The notes beneath the pieces were generated by a model. It was not told where the DNA came from and did no database searches. It saw only the letters and a list, made by a program, of their open reading frames with translations. From CATQHL01 sp965242895 (GTDB lineage Bacteria > Actinomycetota > Acidimicrobiia > Acidimicrobiales > CATQHL01): a stretch of DNA of 64,000 nucleotides. The DNA is taken from positions 1,550,001 to 1,614,000 of the forward strand of contig OZ251507.1 of NCBI GenBank assembly GCA_965242895.1, in the 5' to 3' direction. Of the stretch, positions 1 to 8,353 are shown piece after piece; positions within the stretch are counted from its first letter, which is position 1, and each line of letters begins with the position of its first letter. The translations under genes and the position numbers were made by a program.

Positions 1-1782
1 CCAACCCTTTATAGAGACACTAGTTACTCTTTGACTTACCTGAGTGAAGATATTCGTCACGGCAATCTTGCCTTGCCGGACATTCAGCGTCCATTTGTTT
101 GGAAGCCTTCGCAGGTGCGCGATCTCTTCGACTCCATGTACAGGGGGTTCCCTATCGGTACGCTGGTATTTTGGGAGACTGGGGCGGAAGTTGGCTCCCG
201 GCAGATTCACGGCAGCGAAGAGGACAAAACACCGCAGTTGTTGATAGTTGATGGGCAGCAAAGACTGACTTCGTTATATGCTGTTTTGAACGGAAAGCCC
301 GTTCTTAACGATGCCTATCAGGAAAATATAATCCAGATTGCCTTTAGGCCGCGTGATGAAAAATTTGAAGTTTTAAATGCGGCTGTTGAGAAATCGCCCG
401 AGTATATTCCCGATATAACAGAACTCTGGAGATCCGGTTATAAGTCAAGGATTAGGGAGTTTATGGAGCGCCTGGACAAGAGTGCTTCGGGTTCGTTAAG
501 CACCGAAGAACAGGATGACCTTGAGGAGAGAATAGACAGGGTACGCGACCTGCGCGACTTCCGATTTCAGGTTATTGTGCTCAATGCCGGGGTGGACGAG
601 GAAAAGGTCGCTGAAATTTTTGTGCGGATTAATTCCGAGGGTATCAAGCTGAATCAGGATTCTTTTATTTTGACTCTTATGTCCGTTTATTGGGGAAAGG
701 GTCGAATGGAGCTTGAAGAATTTTGCCGAAAGGCGGCAGACCCAAGCAGTCCCCGGCCTTCGCCGAGAAACTCTTTTATCAGTCCTTCCCCTAACCAGAT
801 GCTCAGGGTGGGAATTAGCTTTGCTTTCGATAGGGCTCAGCTTCGCAATGTCTACAACATTCTGCGTGGGAAGGCTCTCGATACAGGGGCGGTTTCGGAA
901 GAGAAACGAACAAGACAATTTGAGAAGTTGCGCGAGGCTCAAGAAGAGGCACTCAATTTACAGAATTGGCATGAGTTCCTTACATGCTTGCCAGCAGCTG
1001 GATTTCGGAACAGCCGTATGATTAGTTCTGAAAATACTATTTTGTTCTCGTACATCCTCTGGCTAATTGGCAAATATAAGTTCGACCTTGACCATGCGAC
1101 TTTGCGGAGCGTGATTTCCCGATGGTTCTTTATGGCCCATACGACTGGTCGTTATACAACTTCCGCTGCGACCCGGTTGGAAGCTGACCTCAACCGGATT
1201 TCCGACCTTTACCAAAACGATGGCACGGAATTCTGCAAGAGATTGGACAAGGAAGTACGTGGGGCTTTCACAAACGATTATTGGACTATTTCTTTTCCAA
1301 ACATGTTGGACATTGCATCCTCCAAGTCGCCAGCGTTGTCGGCTTACTGGGCTGCTTTAAACCTGTTGGATGCCGAAGTTTTATTTGGAGCCCAAAGGGT
1401 GTGGGAGTTGTTTGAGCTTAAGGCAAATTCTCCCAAATCAGTTGAACGTCATCACTTGTTTCCCAAAGCTTATCTAGCTAATAGAGGGATTACCGACAAG
1501 CGCCACATAAATACTATCGCAAACATGGTGTTTGTGGACTGGCCGGACAATGCGGCCATAGGAGCGAAGAACCCGCGGGAATATTGGCCGGTGTTGTCGG
1601 ATCGAATGAAACCGGAGCAGCGTCGCCGTCAGATGTACTGGCACGCCTTGCCACCTGGCTGGGAGCAACTTGACTACGCGGAATTTCTTGAGAAACGCCG
1701 AAAGCTCATTGCCAGAGTGGTGAAGGACGGTTTTCAAACGCTTTGGGAAAAAAGCCAGGTATTCCAGATGATACTGAGTTAG
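1..1782 (+). CDS. DUF262/DUF1524 (GmrSD/SspE-like) protein, 5' partial
   Basis: The reading frame is open from base 1 with no stop, so the true start is probably left of the window; a TTG at 31 is the first possible start inside it. Counting from 31, the N-terminal DUF262 domain shows 'LPDIQRPFVW' near residue 16 and the signature 'VDGQQRLTSL' near residue 73. The C-terminal DUF1524 domain carries the HNH-like 'HHLFPKAYL' near residue 474. In characterised relatives (GmrSD, SspE, BrxU) DUF262 binds or hydrolyses NTP and the HNH part nicks DNA, often modified phage DNA, so a defence role is inferred. The AlbA_2 gene overlaps its 3' end. Base composition is clearly more AT-rich than the genes after 4 kb, consistent with acquisition. 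Family assignment is firm; the substrate cannot be read from sequence. Confidence 0.85.
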   Translation, partial: PTLYRDTSYSLTYLSEDIRHGNLALPDIQRPFVWKPSQVRDLFDSMYRGFPIGTLVFWETGAEVGSRQIHGSEEDKTPQLLIVDGQQRLTSLYAVLNGKPVLNDAYQENIIQIAFRPRDEKFEVLNAAVEKSPEYIPDITELWRSGYKSRIREFMERLDKSASGSLSTEEQDDLEERIDRVRDLRDFRFQVIVLNAGVDEEKVAEIFVRINSEGIKLNQDSFILTLMSVYWGKGRMELEEFCRKAADPSSPRPSPRNSFISPSPNQMLRVGISFAFDRAQLRNVYNILRGKALDTGAVSEEKRTRQFEKLREAQEEALNLQNWHEFLTCLPAAGFRNSRMISSENTILFSYILWLIGKYKFDLDHATLRSVISRWFFMAHTTGRYTTSAATRLEADLNRISDLYQNDGTEFCKRLDKEVRGAFTNDYWTISFPNMLDIASSKSPALSAYWAALNLLDAEVLFGAQRVWELFELKANSPKSVERHHLFPKAYLANRGITDKRHINTIANMVFVDWPDNAAIGAKNPREYWPVLSDRMKPEQRRRQMYWHALPPGWEQLDYAEFLEKRRKLIARVVKDGFQTLWEKSQVFQMILS

Positions 1783-2270
1783 CTGATCTTCTGGGCGCAG
1801 GAGAATCCCAATCTGTGGAGTTCAAGTCCACCGCTAGGTTCAATGTTCGCATCGGCGGTGTGGACAAGCGACTAGAACACGTCATAGTCAAGGCAGTGTG
1901 CGGTTTCCTCAACGCCGATGGTGGCACTTTGCTGATCGGGGTGGATGACGAGGGCCGGGTGCTGGGTCTCGAGGAGGACATGCGAACAATTTCTAGACCT
2001 GGACGGGACAGTTACGAACTCTACTTGCGACAACTCTTGGACAGCAATCTCTCCACTCCTACGGCGGGACTTGTGAGCATTCGTTTTGAGGATGGTGAAG
2101 GTCGAGAGGTTTGCCTGGTGTCGGTCTTGTCCTCCGCCAAGCCCGTGTTCGCCAAGCCACAGCAGGGCAGCGGTCAAGCGCCTAGCGAATTCTGGGTTCG
2201 CATCGGCAACGCCACGAAGCAACTGCAAGGTCAGAGGATGATGGACTACCAGCAGCGCCACTGGGATTAG
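1743..2270 (+). CDS. AlbA_2 (Schlafen-like) DNA-binding domain protein
   Basis: A 175-residue protein with the AlbA_2 core: 'ESQSVEFKST' near the N-terminus followed by 'FLNADGGTLLIGVDDEG', the usual Glu-Phe-Lys and Asn-x-x-Gly-Gly pattern of this fold. AlbA_2 domains occur alone or fused to helix-turn-helix or ATPase parts and are common in defence or regulatory neighbourhoods. The frame begins at a TTG that lies 40 bases inside the preceding gene. This deep overlap points to translational coupling, although a start slightly downstream is possible. The length covers just the AlbA_2 domain with a short tail and no fused effector. A partner role with the DUF262 protein is inferred from the overlap only. 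Confidence 0.75.
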   Translation: MGKKPGIPDDTELADLLGAGESQSVEFKSTARFNVRIGGVDKRLEHVIVKAVCGFLNADGGTLLIGVDDEGRVLGLEEDMRTISRPGRDSYELYLRQLLDSNLSTPTAGLVSIRFEDGEGREVCLVSVLSSAKPVFAKPQQGSGQAPSEFWVRIGNATKQLQGQRMMDYQQRHWD

Positions 2271-2670
2271 GCATCTGAGACGTCAGTAGTTGTTAATGCC
2301 CCCCAATTGACCTGCTTCACCGTATGGTTTGTTGAAAGGCGGAGAGTGGGCTATGCAGGATGAAATGCCCAGGAGATGTTTGGAGAAACGTTCGGCCCGG
2401 GGAGCAGGTCTAGTTTCGGATGGCGCCCCTTTCCCGCCTTTGTGGGCGCCTCAACCCGTAAGCATGCATAATTCAGCAGATTCCAGAGTTAGGCCTTGAA
2501 GTCTTGAATTGGTTGCGGAGAATCAAGACTTGCTTAATTTCGGCGCCTGAATGGGTAGCTGAATCCAGAGTTAAACCTTGAAGTCTTGATTTGGTTGAGA
2601 CTGGATGCTGGCTTGGGCGCCGTCTCGAGTTGTGAATGGTGCTTTTGCGACTCCCGTGCATCGACCATTC

Positions 2671-2823
2671 GCTATTATGATTTGGGCTTGGATCCGTAAT
2701 TGTGTTTGGGTTTATTTTGAGTTGCGCGATAACGGCTTTCGCTATTATGATTTGGGCTTGGATCCGTAATTGTGTTTGGGTTTATTTTGAGTTACGCGAT
2801 AATGGCTTTCGCTATTATGATTT
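2671..2823. repeat. 70-bp tandem direct repeat, two and a fraction copies
   Basis: Copy 1 spans 2671-2740 and copy 2 spans 2741-2810, differing at about two positions. The first 13 bases ('gctattatgattt') begin a third copy at 2811 before the sequence diverges. Each unit contains an AT-rich block. The array ends directly at the palindromes ahead of the Fic gene, so the repeated 'gctattatgattt' boxes may be extra copies of its operator half-site. Confidence 0.9.
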
Positions 2824-2866
2824 ATGCCGAAAATCGTAATAGCTGAGATACAATCGCGATTTTCGG
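2811..2866. promoter_or_regulatory. Interlocked palindromes upstream of fic (candidate operator)
   Basis: 'gctattatgattt' at 2811-2823 pairs with 'aaatcgtaatagc' at 2831-2843 (one mismatch, 7-nt spacer). The nested 'ccgaaaatcg' at 2827-2836 pairs perfectly with 'cgattttcgg' at 2857-2866. The two inverted repeats overlap and so are mutually exclusive as hairpins, but both could be protein binding sites. They lie 36-91 bases before the fic ATG. Autoregulation by the helix-turn-helix end of the Fic protein is inferred. Confidence 0.5.
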
Positions 2867-2901
2867 AGTAGGTAAGAATAAAACTACAGTAAGGGGTGTA
2901 T

Positions 2902-4059
2902 ATGCAACGCGGGGTAACGGGAAATTATGAGATCAGCAAATTCGGCGACGAAGAGGTTCGGGCTTTTGTTCCCGATCCTCTGCCGCCAAAGCCCAATGTA
3001 TCTCTTGAGGGGGATCTGCAGGAGATGCACGACAAGGCCAATCGGGCACTGGGACGACTAGATGGAGTCTCGGTCTTTCTACCTGATCCAACGTTGTTCC
3101 TGTACTTCTATGTAAGGAAAGAGGCCGTGCTTTCTTCCCAAATTGAGGGGACGCAGTCATCCCTTTCTGATCTCTTGCAGTATGAAAGAGCCGAAGCCCC
3201 TGGCGTTCCGGAAGGCGACGTAGCTGAGGTTTCACGCTACGTGTCGGCGTTAAATCACGGGCTGAAGCGCTTACGGAATGACGACTTCCCTGTCTCAAAT
3301 CGTTTAATGAGAGAAGTCCACGAGATCTTGCTCAAGACAGGCAGAGGCAGCGACAAGTTGCCGGGGGAATTCCGGCGTTCGCAGAACTGGATTGGTGGCA
3401 GCCGTCCGGGAAACGCTTTTTACGTTCCTCCTCCTCACACCCATGTTCAGGGCTGCATGGCCGACCTGGAACGGTTCCTGCACGCAAGAGGGGACGGTCT
3501 GCCGACACTGATACGAATCGGCCTTTCCCATGTCCAGTTAGAGACTATCCATCCGTTTCTTGATGGTAACGGTCGGGTGGGGAGGCTGCTCATCACCTTG
3601 TTGCTTTGCGATTCCGGTATTTTGAGCGAACCGTTGCTGTACCTGAGTTTGTACTTGAAACAGAACCGCTCGCAGTACTACGACCTCCTAAACGATGTTC
3701 GCCTCACTGGCGACTGGGAGGCATGGTTGGCGTTTTTTCTAGAAGGAGTGCGAATGACAGCCGAAGAAGCGGTTTCGACAGCGCTCCGCCTCAGAGTAAT
3801 GATCGAAAGGGATCAAGGACAAATAGCAAAGTCCGGGCGTAGAGCGAGTTCGGCGTTGCGTGTCCATCAGGCATTCGCCAAACATCCGGTACATAGCATT
3901 TCTTCTATCAGTGAAACGACCGGTCTTTCCTTTTCTGCAGCCTCTGCAGGGGTGCGCCTGCTAGAAGAAATCGGGATGGTTCGCGAGGTTACTCGCAAGC
4001 TCCGCAACAGGATTTACATCTACGACGAATACATGTCGTTCCTCAATGAAGGTACCTAG
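2902..4059 (+). CDS. Fic family protein (AMPylase) with N-terminal inhibitory motif and C-terminal HTH
   Basis: Fic enzymes transfer AMP, or another nucleotide-derived group, to Ser/Thr/Tyr of target proteins. The catalytic motif 'HPFLDGNGRVGR' starts at His217 (counting from ATG 2902) and keeps all key residues. An N-terminal inhibitory motif of the S-x-x-x-E-G type is present ('SSQIEG', Ser78, Glu82, Gly83), which marks a class II, self-inhibited Fic. The last 70 residues look like a winged helix-turn-helix, as in many Fic/HTH proteins. The ATG at 2902 was preferred to the GTG at 2896 because 'aagggg' (2891-2896) then sits at normal ribosome-binding distance. No separate antitoxin gene is adjacent, as expected for class II. 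The upstream palindromes suggest autoregulation. The target is unknown. Confidence 0.9.
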   Translation: MQRGVTGNYEISKFGDEEVRAFVPDPLPPKPNVSLEGDLQEMHDKANRALGRLDGVSVFLPDPTLFLYFYVRKEAVLSSQIEGTQSSLSDLLQYERAEAPGVPEGDVAEVSRYVSALNHGLKRLRNDDFPVSNRLMREVHEILLKTGRGSDKLPGEFRRSQNWIGGSRPGNAFYVPPPHTHVQGCMADLERFLHARGDGLPTLIRIGLSHVQLETIHPFLDGNGRVGRLLITLLLCDSGILSEPLLYLSLYLKQNRSQYYDLLNDVRLTGDWEAWLAFFLEGVRMTAEEAVSTALRLRVMIERDQGQIAKSGRRASSALRVHQAFAKHPVHSISSISETTGLSFSAASAGVRLLEEIGMVREVTRKLRNRIYIYDEYMSFLNEGT

Positions 4060-4095
4060 CGCTTCTCAGTGAGGGGACTTAACGAACCCCCTTGC

Positions 4096-4518
4096 TCACC
4101 CCAGCGCTGCTTGCAGTCCTCGCTCGTATCTCTTCCTGGTGGCCCGCACCAGCAAAGGCACCAGCGGGCGGAAAACGAACCACACCCCCGTGGGTTTCAT
4201 CTCCAAGTCCATCGTGATGCGCGTGCCGCCGCCGTCGAGGTCGGAGAGCCGATAGGTTCCCGTCACCGGCCAAGAAGTGTCTTCGGCGCATGCCCAGGAG
4301 ATTGCAGAACTCTCCTCGACGTCGGTGATGCGGAAGTTGCACACCTCTCCTCGCAGCTTCAGGCTCCAGGTGGATCCGACCACGCCTGGAGCGCCCGAGA
4401 CCAACTCCCCCTCTTTCACGTCGGGGCGCCATTCGGGCTGGTTGGTGGCATCGGCGAGGTAGGTGAACGTCCGCTGGTTGTCAGCGCCGACTTCAAATGA
4501 AACGCTGCATTTAGTCAT
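4096..4518 (-). CDS. SRPBCC / polyketide cyclase-like protein
   Basis: About 140 residues with the START/SRPBCC pattern: an N-terminal strand 'KCSVSFEVGAD', 'DATNQPEWRPDV', then alternating strands ending with 'GTRITMDLEMKPTG' and a C-terminal amphipathic helix. The fold binds hydrophobic ligands, and members range from cyclases to uncharacterised stress proteins. The ATG at 4518 was chosen because the family begins at about that point; an in-frame start at 4548 would add ten residues. No strong Shine-Dalgarno sequence is visible at either. It is convergent with fic, and no partner gene explains its ligand. Confidence 0.7.
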   Translation of the reverse strand: MTKCSVSFEVGADNQRTFTYLADATNQPEWRPDVKEGELVSGAPGVVGSTWSLKLRGEVCNFRITDVEESSAISWACAEDTSWPVTGTYRLSDLDGGGTRITMDLEMKPTGVWFVFRPLVPLLVRATRKRYERGLQAALG

Positions 4519-4599
4519 CGGCAAGATGTTAGTAGTTGACAGATACACGACCAGATATACGAAGCGTGCCCCGTCGTGCCGGGTGGCGAGCGCCCCGCC

Positions 4600-5172
4600 T
4601 CAGTGGGGGCGGGAGGCGCCGGTAATGATCCCCAGCAACCCTGCGATACGGCGGTTGACACGCCTCAGGAACATTCGGCGCTGTTTGTCGGTGGAGCGGT
4701 CGGAGTTGTAAAAGGCCAGCCAGCGAAAAGCGCAGCGAGGCGGGCACAATCTATGGACGCTCCGCCGGAAAAACCACTTAGCGGGCTCCCCCTGGAGCGT
4801 GTTTACGAACTTGCTGGAGCCGTGTGTGGTGACCACCACCAAATAGTCCAAGTGTGTGAGCGTTTCCCGCGCTTCAGCAGCGCCTTCCCCGGTGGCCTTT
4901 GGGAGCAGTTGCTCAAACCACCCACTCAGCAAGGCGGGCAGACCTCCCCACCAAGTCGGGTAGACGAACACCAAACCGCTGGCCGACGCCAGCGCCGTTT
5001 GGTGCTTTCCTAGCAGAAGCTCCGGAGTTTCGATGGCGTCGAACCCTTCTCTGTATATGTCCAGGAACTGGGGCTCGCCCCAGGCGTTCGTCAGCGTCTT
5101 TTTGACTTGCGCCGCCACTGCAGCGGAGAAGCTGTCGGGGAGCGGGTGGCAGAACACCACGAGAGCGGTCAT
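4600..5172 (-). CDS. Flavodoxin-fold NAD(P)H oxidoreductase
   Basis: A 190-residue flavodoxin-like quinone reductase (NQO/MdaB type). It shows 'VVFCHPLPDSFSAAV' at the N-terminus for FMN/FAD phosphate binding, 'GLVFVYPTWWGGLPALLSGW' in the middle, and 'VVVTTHGSS' later. Enzymes of this family carry out two-electron reduction of quinones or related acceptors with NAD(P)H. Its ATG overlaps the TGA of the upstream paralogue (ATGA at 5169-5172), so the two are translationally coupled and probably act together. The C-terminus is Arg-rich. The physiological acceptor is unknown. Confidence 0.8.
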   Translation of the reverse strand: MTALVVFCHPLPDSFSAAVAAQVKKTLTNAWGEPQFLDIYREGFDAIETPELLLGKHQTALASASGLVFVYPTWWGGLPALLSGWFEQLLPKATGEGAAEARETLTHLDYLVVVTTHGSSKFVNTLQGEPAKWFFRRSVHRLCPPRCAFRWLAFYNSDRSTDKQRRMFLRRVNRRIAGLLGIITGASRPH

Positions 5173-5765
5173 AGATCGGCCAGCGTCTTCTCAACTCGGT
5201 ACAGAAAACCGTACTTGATCTCCCTGGCGTCGTCGGTGCAGGACTCGCAGTCGTAGATCGGCAGGTAGCGCAGCTTGCAGCGGGTGTTGACGATCAGACG
5301 CAACGTCTTCGTCAGTATTCGACGTCCCGGATCGCGGCTCTGCTTCACCGCCTGGCTGCCTTGTTCGTGCAGCACGATGATGACTAGACGCCGCACGTCG
5401 GTGAGTGCGCGCTGCACCTTGCCGTCGACCAGGTTGAACCCCACGCCTGGAACGAACGTGCGGTCGAGGAATCCCTTCAGCCGCGCCGGCAGCCCTGTCC
5501 AGGCGGATCGGTAGACGAACACCATTGCTTCAGCGCTCTTCACTAGTCGTGCATGGCCGATCACGTCGTCTTCCACGAGCGGATTTGGCGTGTGATAATT
5601 CCGCCTTCCTTCGACGGTCATCGTCGGAGAGAACTGGCTGGCGTGCAGGTCTATGACGTCCACGTCGTGTTTTCCCTCGGCCAGTCCAGCGTCTATGGCC
5701 TTGCGCAAGCCGCCGGGATATTGGGCGAGCTCCAGGTCGTCGGCAAGGATCAGCAGGACGCGCAC
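5169..5765 (-). CDS. Flavodoxin-fold NAD(P)H oxidoreductase (paralogue, first gene of pair)
   Basis: A 198-residue protein with the same fold as its downstream neighbour: 'LLILADDLELAQYPGGLRKA' at the N-terminus, then 'AMVFVYRSAWTGLPARLKGF' in the substrate and dimer region. The canonical Trp-Trp-Gly pair of the family is Ala-Trp-Thr here, so its substrate pocket differs from that of the partner. The final residues contain a Cys pair ('CESCTDD') absent from the neighbour. It overlaps the next gene by four bases, a classic coupling arrangement that could favour a heterodimer. Family assignment is good; the individual reaction is not resolved. Confidence 0.75.
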   Translation of the reverse strand: MRVLLILADDLELAQYPGGLRKAIDAGLAEGKHDVDVIDLHASQFSPTMTVEGRRNYHTPNPLVEDDVIGHARLVKSAEAMVFVYRSAWTGLPARLKGFLDRTFVPGVGFNLVDGKVQRALTDVRRLVIIVLHEQGSQAVKQSRDPGRRILTKTLRLIVNTRCKLRYLPIYDCESCTDDAREIKYGFLYRVEKTLADL

Positions 5766-5787
5766 CTCAACATTGTGCCAGATTCGA

Positions 5788-5907
5788 CGACCCTTGGACT
5801 AACGCTCGACCCTTGGTCGGCTTGTGTTTGCCCCGATGCCGGATCGCCTGGGGGTTCAGCACCCGCGCGACGTAACGCGTGGACCTTGGTCGGCCTGTGT
5901 TTGCCCT
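5788..5907. repeat. 73-bp-spaced direct repeat before the amidohydrolase gene
   Basis: A stretch of about 24 bases beginning 'ccttggtcgg' at 5811 recurs at 5884 with two or three changes. A shorter 'acccttgg' precedes it near 5790. The second copy ends just before the ribosome-binding site of the amidohydrolase gene, so the duplication extends the leader. Confidence 0.7.
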
Positions 5908-5923
5908 CGAGGGGATGCTGGCG

Positions 5924-7300
5924 ATGCGTCGGCGGCGCAAGTTACCCTCAGGTTCAGTGGCAGAGAGCTGTTACCTAAGAAATGCCCAGCTTCCCGACGG
6001 ACGACGGGTGGACGTGACGGTGGCAGACGGCGTGGTGGTTTCGGTCATCGATGTCGAAGCCGGAGCGGGGGCTGCTGCGATTTCGGCTGAGGCGGACGAT
6101 CCTGCCGACCGTCCACGCTGTTACGACCTGGGGGGGATGCTGCTCCTGCCGGCTCTGGTCGAGCCCCACGCTCATCTCGACAAGGCCCTGCTGGCGGACA
6201 GGATCGTGAATCAGACCGGCGATTTGGAGGGCGCAATCGAAGCCTGGGTGCAATACCGCCCCAACCTCGACCCCGGTGACGCGCTCGATCGAGCCTCGCG
6301 GGCGGTCGAGATTGCGATGGCGAATGGTGTCACGGCGATGCGGACGCACGTAGACGTAGGAGGTGACATAGGCATCAGCAACGTCGAAACACTTTGCGCG
6401 CTTCGCAGCCGCTACGAGAGATGTGTAGATCTGCAGCTAGTTGCGCTGGCGCACTCTCCGCTCACGGGTGCGGAAGGGCGGAAGAACCGCCTAGCTCTGG
6501 CGCAGGCCATGGAGGCGGGCGCCGATTTGGTGGGGGGATGTCCAGCCATCGACCCGCGTCCGTCCGACTGCGTGAGAGTGTGTTTGGACGCAGCCGTCGA
6601 CGCCGCAGCGGGAGTCGACCTTCATGTTGACGAGACGCTCGACGCAGAGGTCTGCACCCTGGCAGATCTAGCCAGGGCGGTCATCGACAGAGGCTTCCCG
6701 CACCCCGTTACGGCGAGCCACTGCGTAAGCCTGGGCATGATGGATGCGTCGGAGCAGCGCAGCGTGGCTCGCCTGGTGGCAGCCGCTGGGATAGGTGTGG
6801 TGACCCTGCCGCAGACCAACTTGTTTCTCCAAGGAAGGGGGGTTTCCACCGCAGCGCCGCGCGGCCTCACCGCTTTGCAGGCGCTGGCCGATGCAGGGGT
6901 TCAGCTGGCTGGCGGCGGCGACAACCTGCAGGATCCGTTCAATCTCATGGGGCGGGGCGACCCGTTCGAAATCGCGTCCCTGCTGGTCACGGCTGGACAC
7001 CTTAGGCCAGAGACGGCCTTTGAATATGTCTCCGCCGGGGCGCGGGCGCAGATGGGGTTGAGAGCCTCAGGAGTCAACCTTGGGGCGGCGGCTGACTTCG
7101 TAGCAGTCGAAGCCGCCTCGGTGCGGGAGGCGCTGGCCTCTGCGCGGGGAACTCGTCTCACCTGGAAGGCAGGTCTCCTGACGGCTCAGGCATCATGGGA
7201 TTTCTCTCTCCCGGGCGTCCCGGGCGTCGGGGAGGTCGAGGGCGCCGCAGGCTCCGAGGGCGCCGCAGCCGAATCCCAAGCGATAGCGAACGGCGGATGA
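5924..7300 (+). CDS. Cytosine-deaminase-like amidohydrolase
   Basis: A metal-dependent amidohydrolase of the CodA/AtzC group. It shows the metal ligands 'EPHAHLDKALL', 'HVDVGGD', 'DLHVDETLD', 'VTASHCVSLG' and the late Asp in 'GGGDNLQDPFNLMGRGD', the order and spacing of cytosine deaminases. Such enzymes remove amino or alkylamino groups from pyrimidines, triazines or related N-heterocycles. The ATG at 5924 is preferred because 'gagggg' (5909-5914) then lies nine bases upstream; earlier in-frame starts at 5879 and 5915 have no such spacing. It originally overlapped the next gene as ATGA, later separated by a 35-bp duplication. A role in N-heterocycle catabolism with the LLM enzymes is inferred. 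Confidence 0.85.
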   Translation: MRRRRKLPSGSVAESCYLRNAQLPDGRRVDVTVADGVVVSVIDVEAGAGAAAISAEADDPADRPRCYDLGGMLLLPALVEPHAHLDKALLADRIVNQTGDLEGAIEAWVQYRPNLDPGDALDRASRAVEIAMANGVTAMRTHVDVGGDIGISNVETLCALRSRYERCVDLQLVALAHSPLTGAEGRKNRLALAQAMEAGADLVGGCPAIDPRPSDCVRVCLDAAVDAAAGVDLHVDETLDAEVCTLADLARAVIDRGFPHPVTASHCVSLGMMDASEQRSVARLVAAAGIGVVTLPQTNLFLQGRGVSTAAPRGLTALQALADAGVQLAGGGDNLQDPFNLMGRGDPFEIASLLVTAGHLRPETAFEYVSAGARAQMGLRASGVNLGAAADFVAVEAASVREALASARGTRLTWKAGLLTAQASWDFSLPGVPGVGEVEGAAGSEGAAAESQAIANGG

Positions 7301-7359
7301 TGACCTCCGCAGGCTCGCCGCGCAGAGGCGGATGATGACCTCCGCAGGCTCGCCGCGCA
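7292..7359. repeat. 35-bp tandem duplication across a gene boundary
   Basis: A 33-base block starting 'ggcggatgatgacc' occurs at 7292-7324 and again at 7327-7359, period 35. Copy 1 contains the amidohydrolase stop (TGA 7298-7300) and a duplicated ATG (7297). Copy 2 contains the start used by the LLM gene (7332). From the first ATG, translation gives a 12-residue peptide (MMTSAGSPRRGG) whose TGA at 7333-7335 overlaps the second ATG, so an ATGA coupling is kept at both junctions. Confidence 0.9.
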
Positions 7360-8303
7360 TTCCGTGGGGTGTGTGGTTTGAGCCCACCCAGTCCGTGAAG
7401 CGTCTCGTGGACTTGGCGTTGCTGGCGGAAGGCTTGGGCGCCGAGGTTTGCCTAGTGGCCGACGAAGGCACGGAACGGGACGTCTACGTGGCGTTAACGG
7501 CGATTTTGCTTGCCAGCGAAAAGTTGGTGGTGGGTCCGGCCATTACGAACCCCTATTCGAGACACCCGGTGACCACGGCCGCGGCGATCGCCACGCTCTC
7601 TGAGTTGTCGCCCGGAAGGGTCTGGCACGGGCTCGGAGTGGGCGGCTCGCGCGTCCTCGAGCCGCTCCAGCTGAAGCCGCAGCGACCGTTTACTGCTCTC
7701 AAGGAGGCTTTTGTGATGAACCGCCGCCTCTTGGAAGGCAAAAGAGCCGGAGCAGCGTCGCTGCCATGGTTCGAAGGAAGCGTGCCCATCGCTGTGGCTG
7801 GGAGGGGACCGCGGGTCGGAGAATTTGCCGCCTCGCACTCCGACTGGGTGATTCTCTCTGCTAGAGCTTTAGCCGACCTGCCGGAGAGCGCTGCCAAAAT
7901 CCGCATTCAGGGGAAAGCTCGCGTGGCTTGGTCGGCATACCTGGCTTACGACGAAGAGGAGAGGCGGCGGGCGCTGCCGCACTTTTCCTACATGGCGTTG
8001 GACGCTCCTCCTTCCGTTCGGGAGCAGGTGGGCCTTGACGAACTAAAGACAGCGAGGATTCGCAGAGCGATGCTGTCGGGACGGATAGACGAAGCAGCAG
8101 AGCATCTGCCCGAGGCGCTTCTGGACTTGTACGCCGTCTCAGGCACGCCTTCGCACTGCGCTGCTGTGGTCGCCGGTTTGCGAGAAAGTTTCGACCTGTT
8201 CCTGCTGCCGATGAACGACGAGGCTGCATGCGAGCAGCACATAGAGGCTTCTGCGAAGATACTCGCCCTAGCAGGCTCGTTGTCGGCGCAGTCGGGTGAC
8301 TAA
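7332..8303 (+). CDS. LLM-class flavin/F420-dependent oxidoreductase
   Basis: A 323-residue luciferase-like monooxygenase fold. It shows 'LLASEKLVVGPAITNPYSRH' and 'ATLSELSPGRVWHGLGVG', the characteristic strand and glycine-rich segment of F420/FMN-binding LLM proteins such as methylenetetrahydromethanopterin reductase relatives. The family catalyses hydride transfers or oxygenations on varied small molecules. It follows the cytosine-deaminase-like gene in the same direction with a duplicated junction, so co-transcription is likely. The start is fixed by the second ATG of the duplicated boundary, since the first copy reaches a stop after 12 codons. The substrate is unknown. Confidence 0.85.
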   Translation: MMTSAGSPRIPWGVWFEPTQSVKRLVDLALLAEGLGAEVCLVADEGTERDVYVALTAILLASEKLVVGPAITNPYSRHPVTTAAAIATLSELSPGRVWHGLGVGGSRVLEPLQLKPQRPFTALKEAFVMNRRLLEGKRAGAASLPWFEGSVPIAVAGRGPRVGEFAASHSDWVILSARALADLPESAAKIRIQGKARVAWSAYLAYDEEERRRALPHFSYMALDAPPSVREQVGLDELKTARIRRAMLSGRIDEAAEHLPEALLDLYAVSGTPSHCAAVVAGLRESFDLFLLPMNDEAACEQHIEASAKILALAGSLSAQSGD

Positions 8304-8353
8304 ACGCCGCAAACGGCGGAGGTGAATCACCTGCCTGGCGCTGTCGGGCGGCA

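Larger units (their letters stand above)
2271..2901. other. 631-bp gene-free region with repeats
   Basis: No convincing gene on either strand. It contains a 35-bp imperfect direct repeat (2481-2515 and 2563-2597, same orientation, offset 82), the 70-bp tandem repeat at 2671-2810 and palindromes before the Fic gene. It is AT-rich compared with the rest of the window and probably serves as the regulatory region of the Fic gene. Confidence 0.7.

Noticed and set aside
2671..2823. Regular 70-bp repeats that could suggest a CRISPR array
   Set aside because: Repeat units abut with no variable spacers and no cas gene is nearby.
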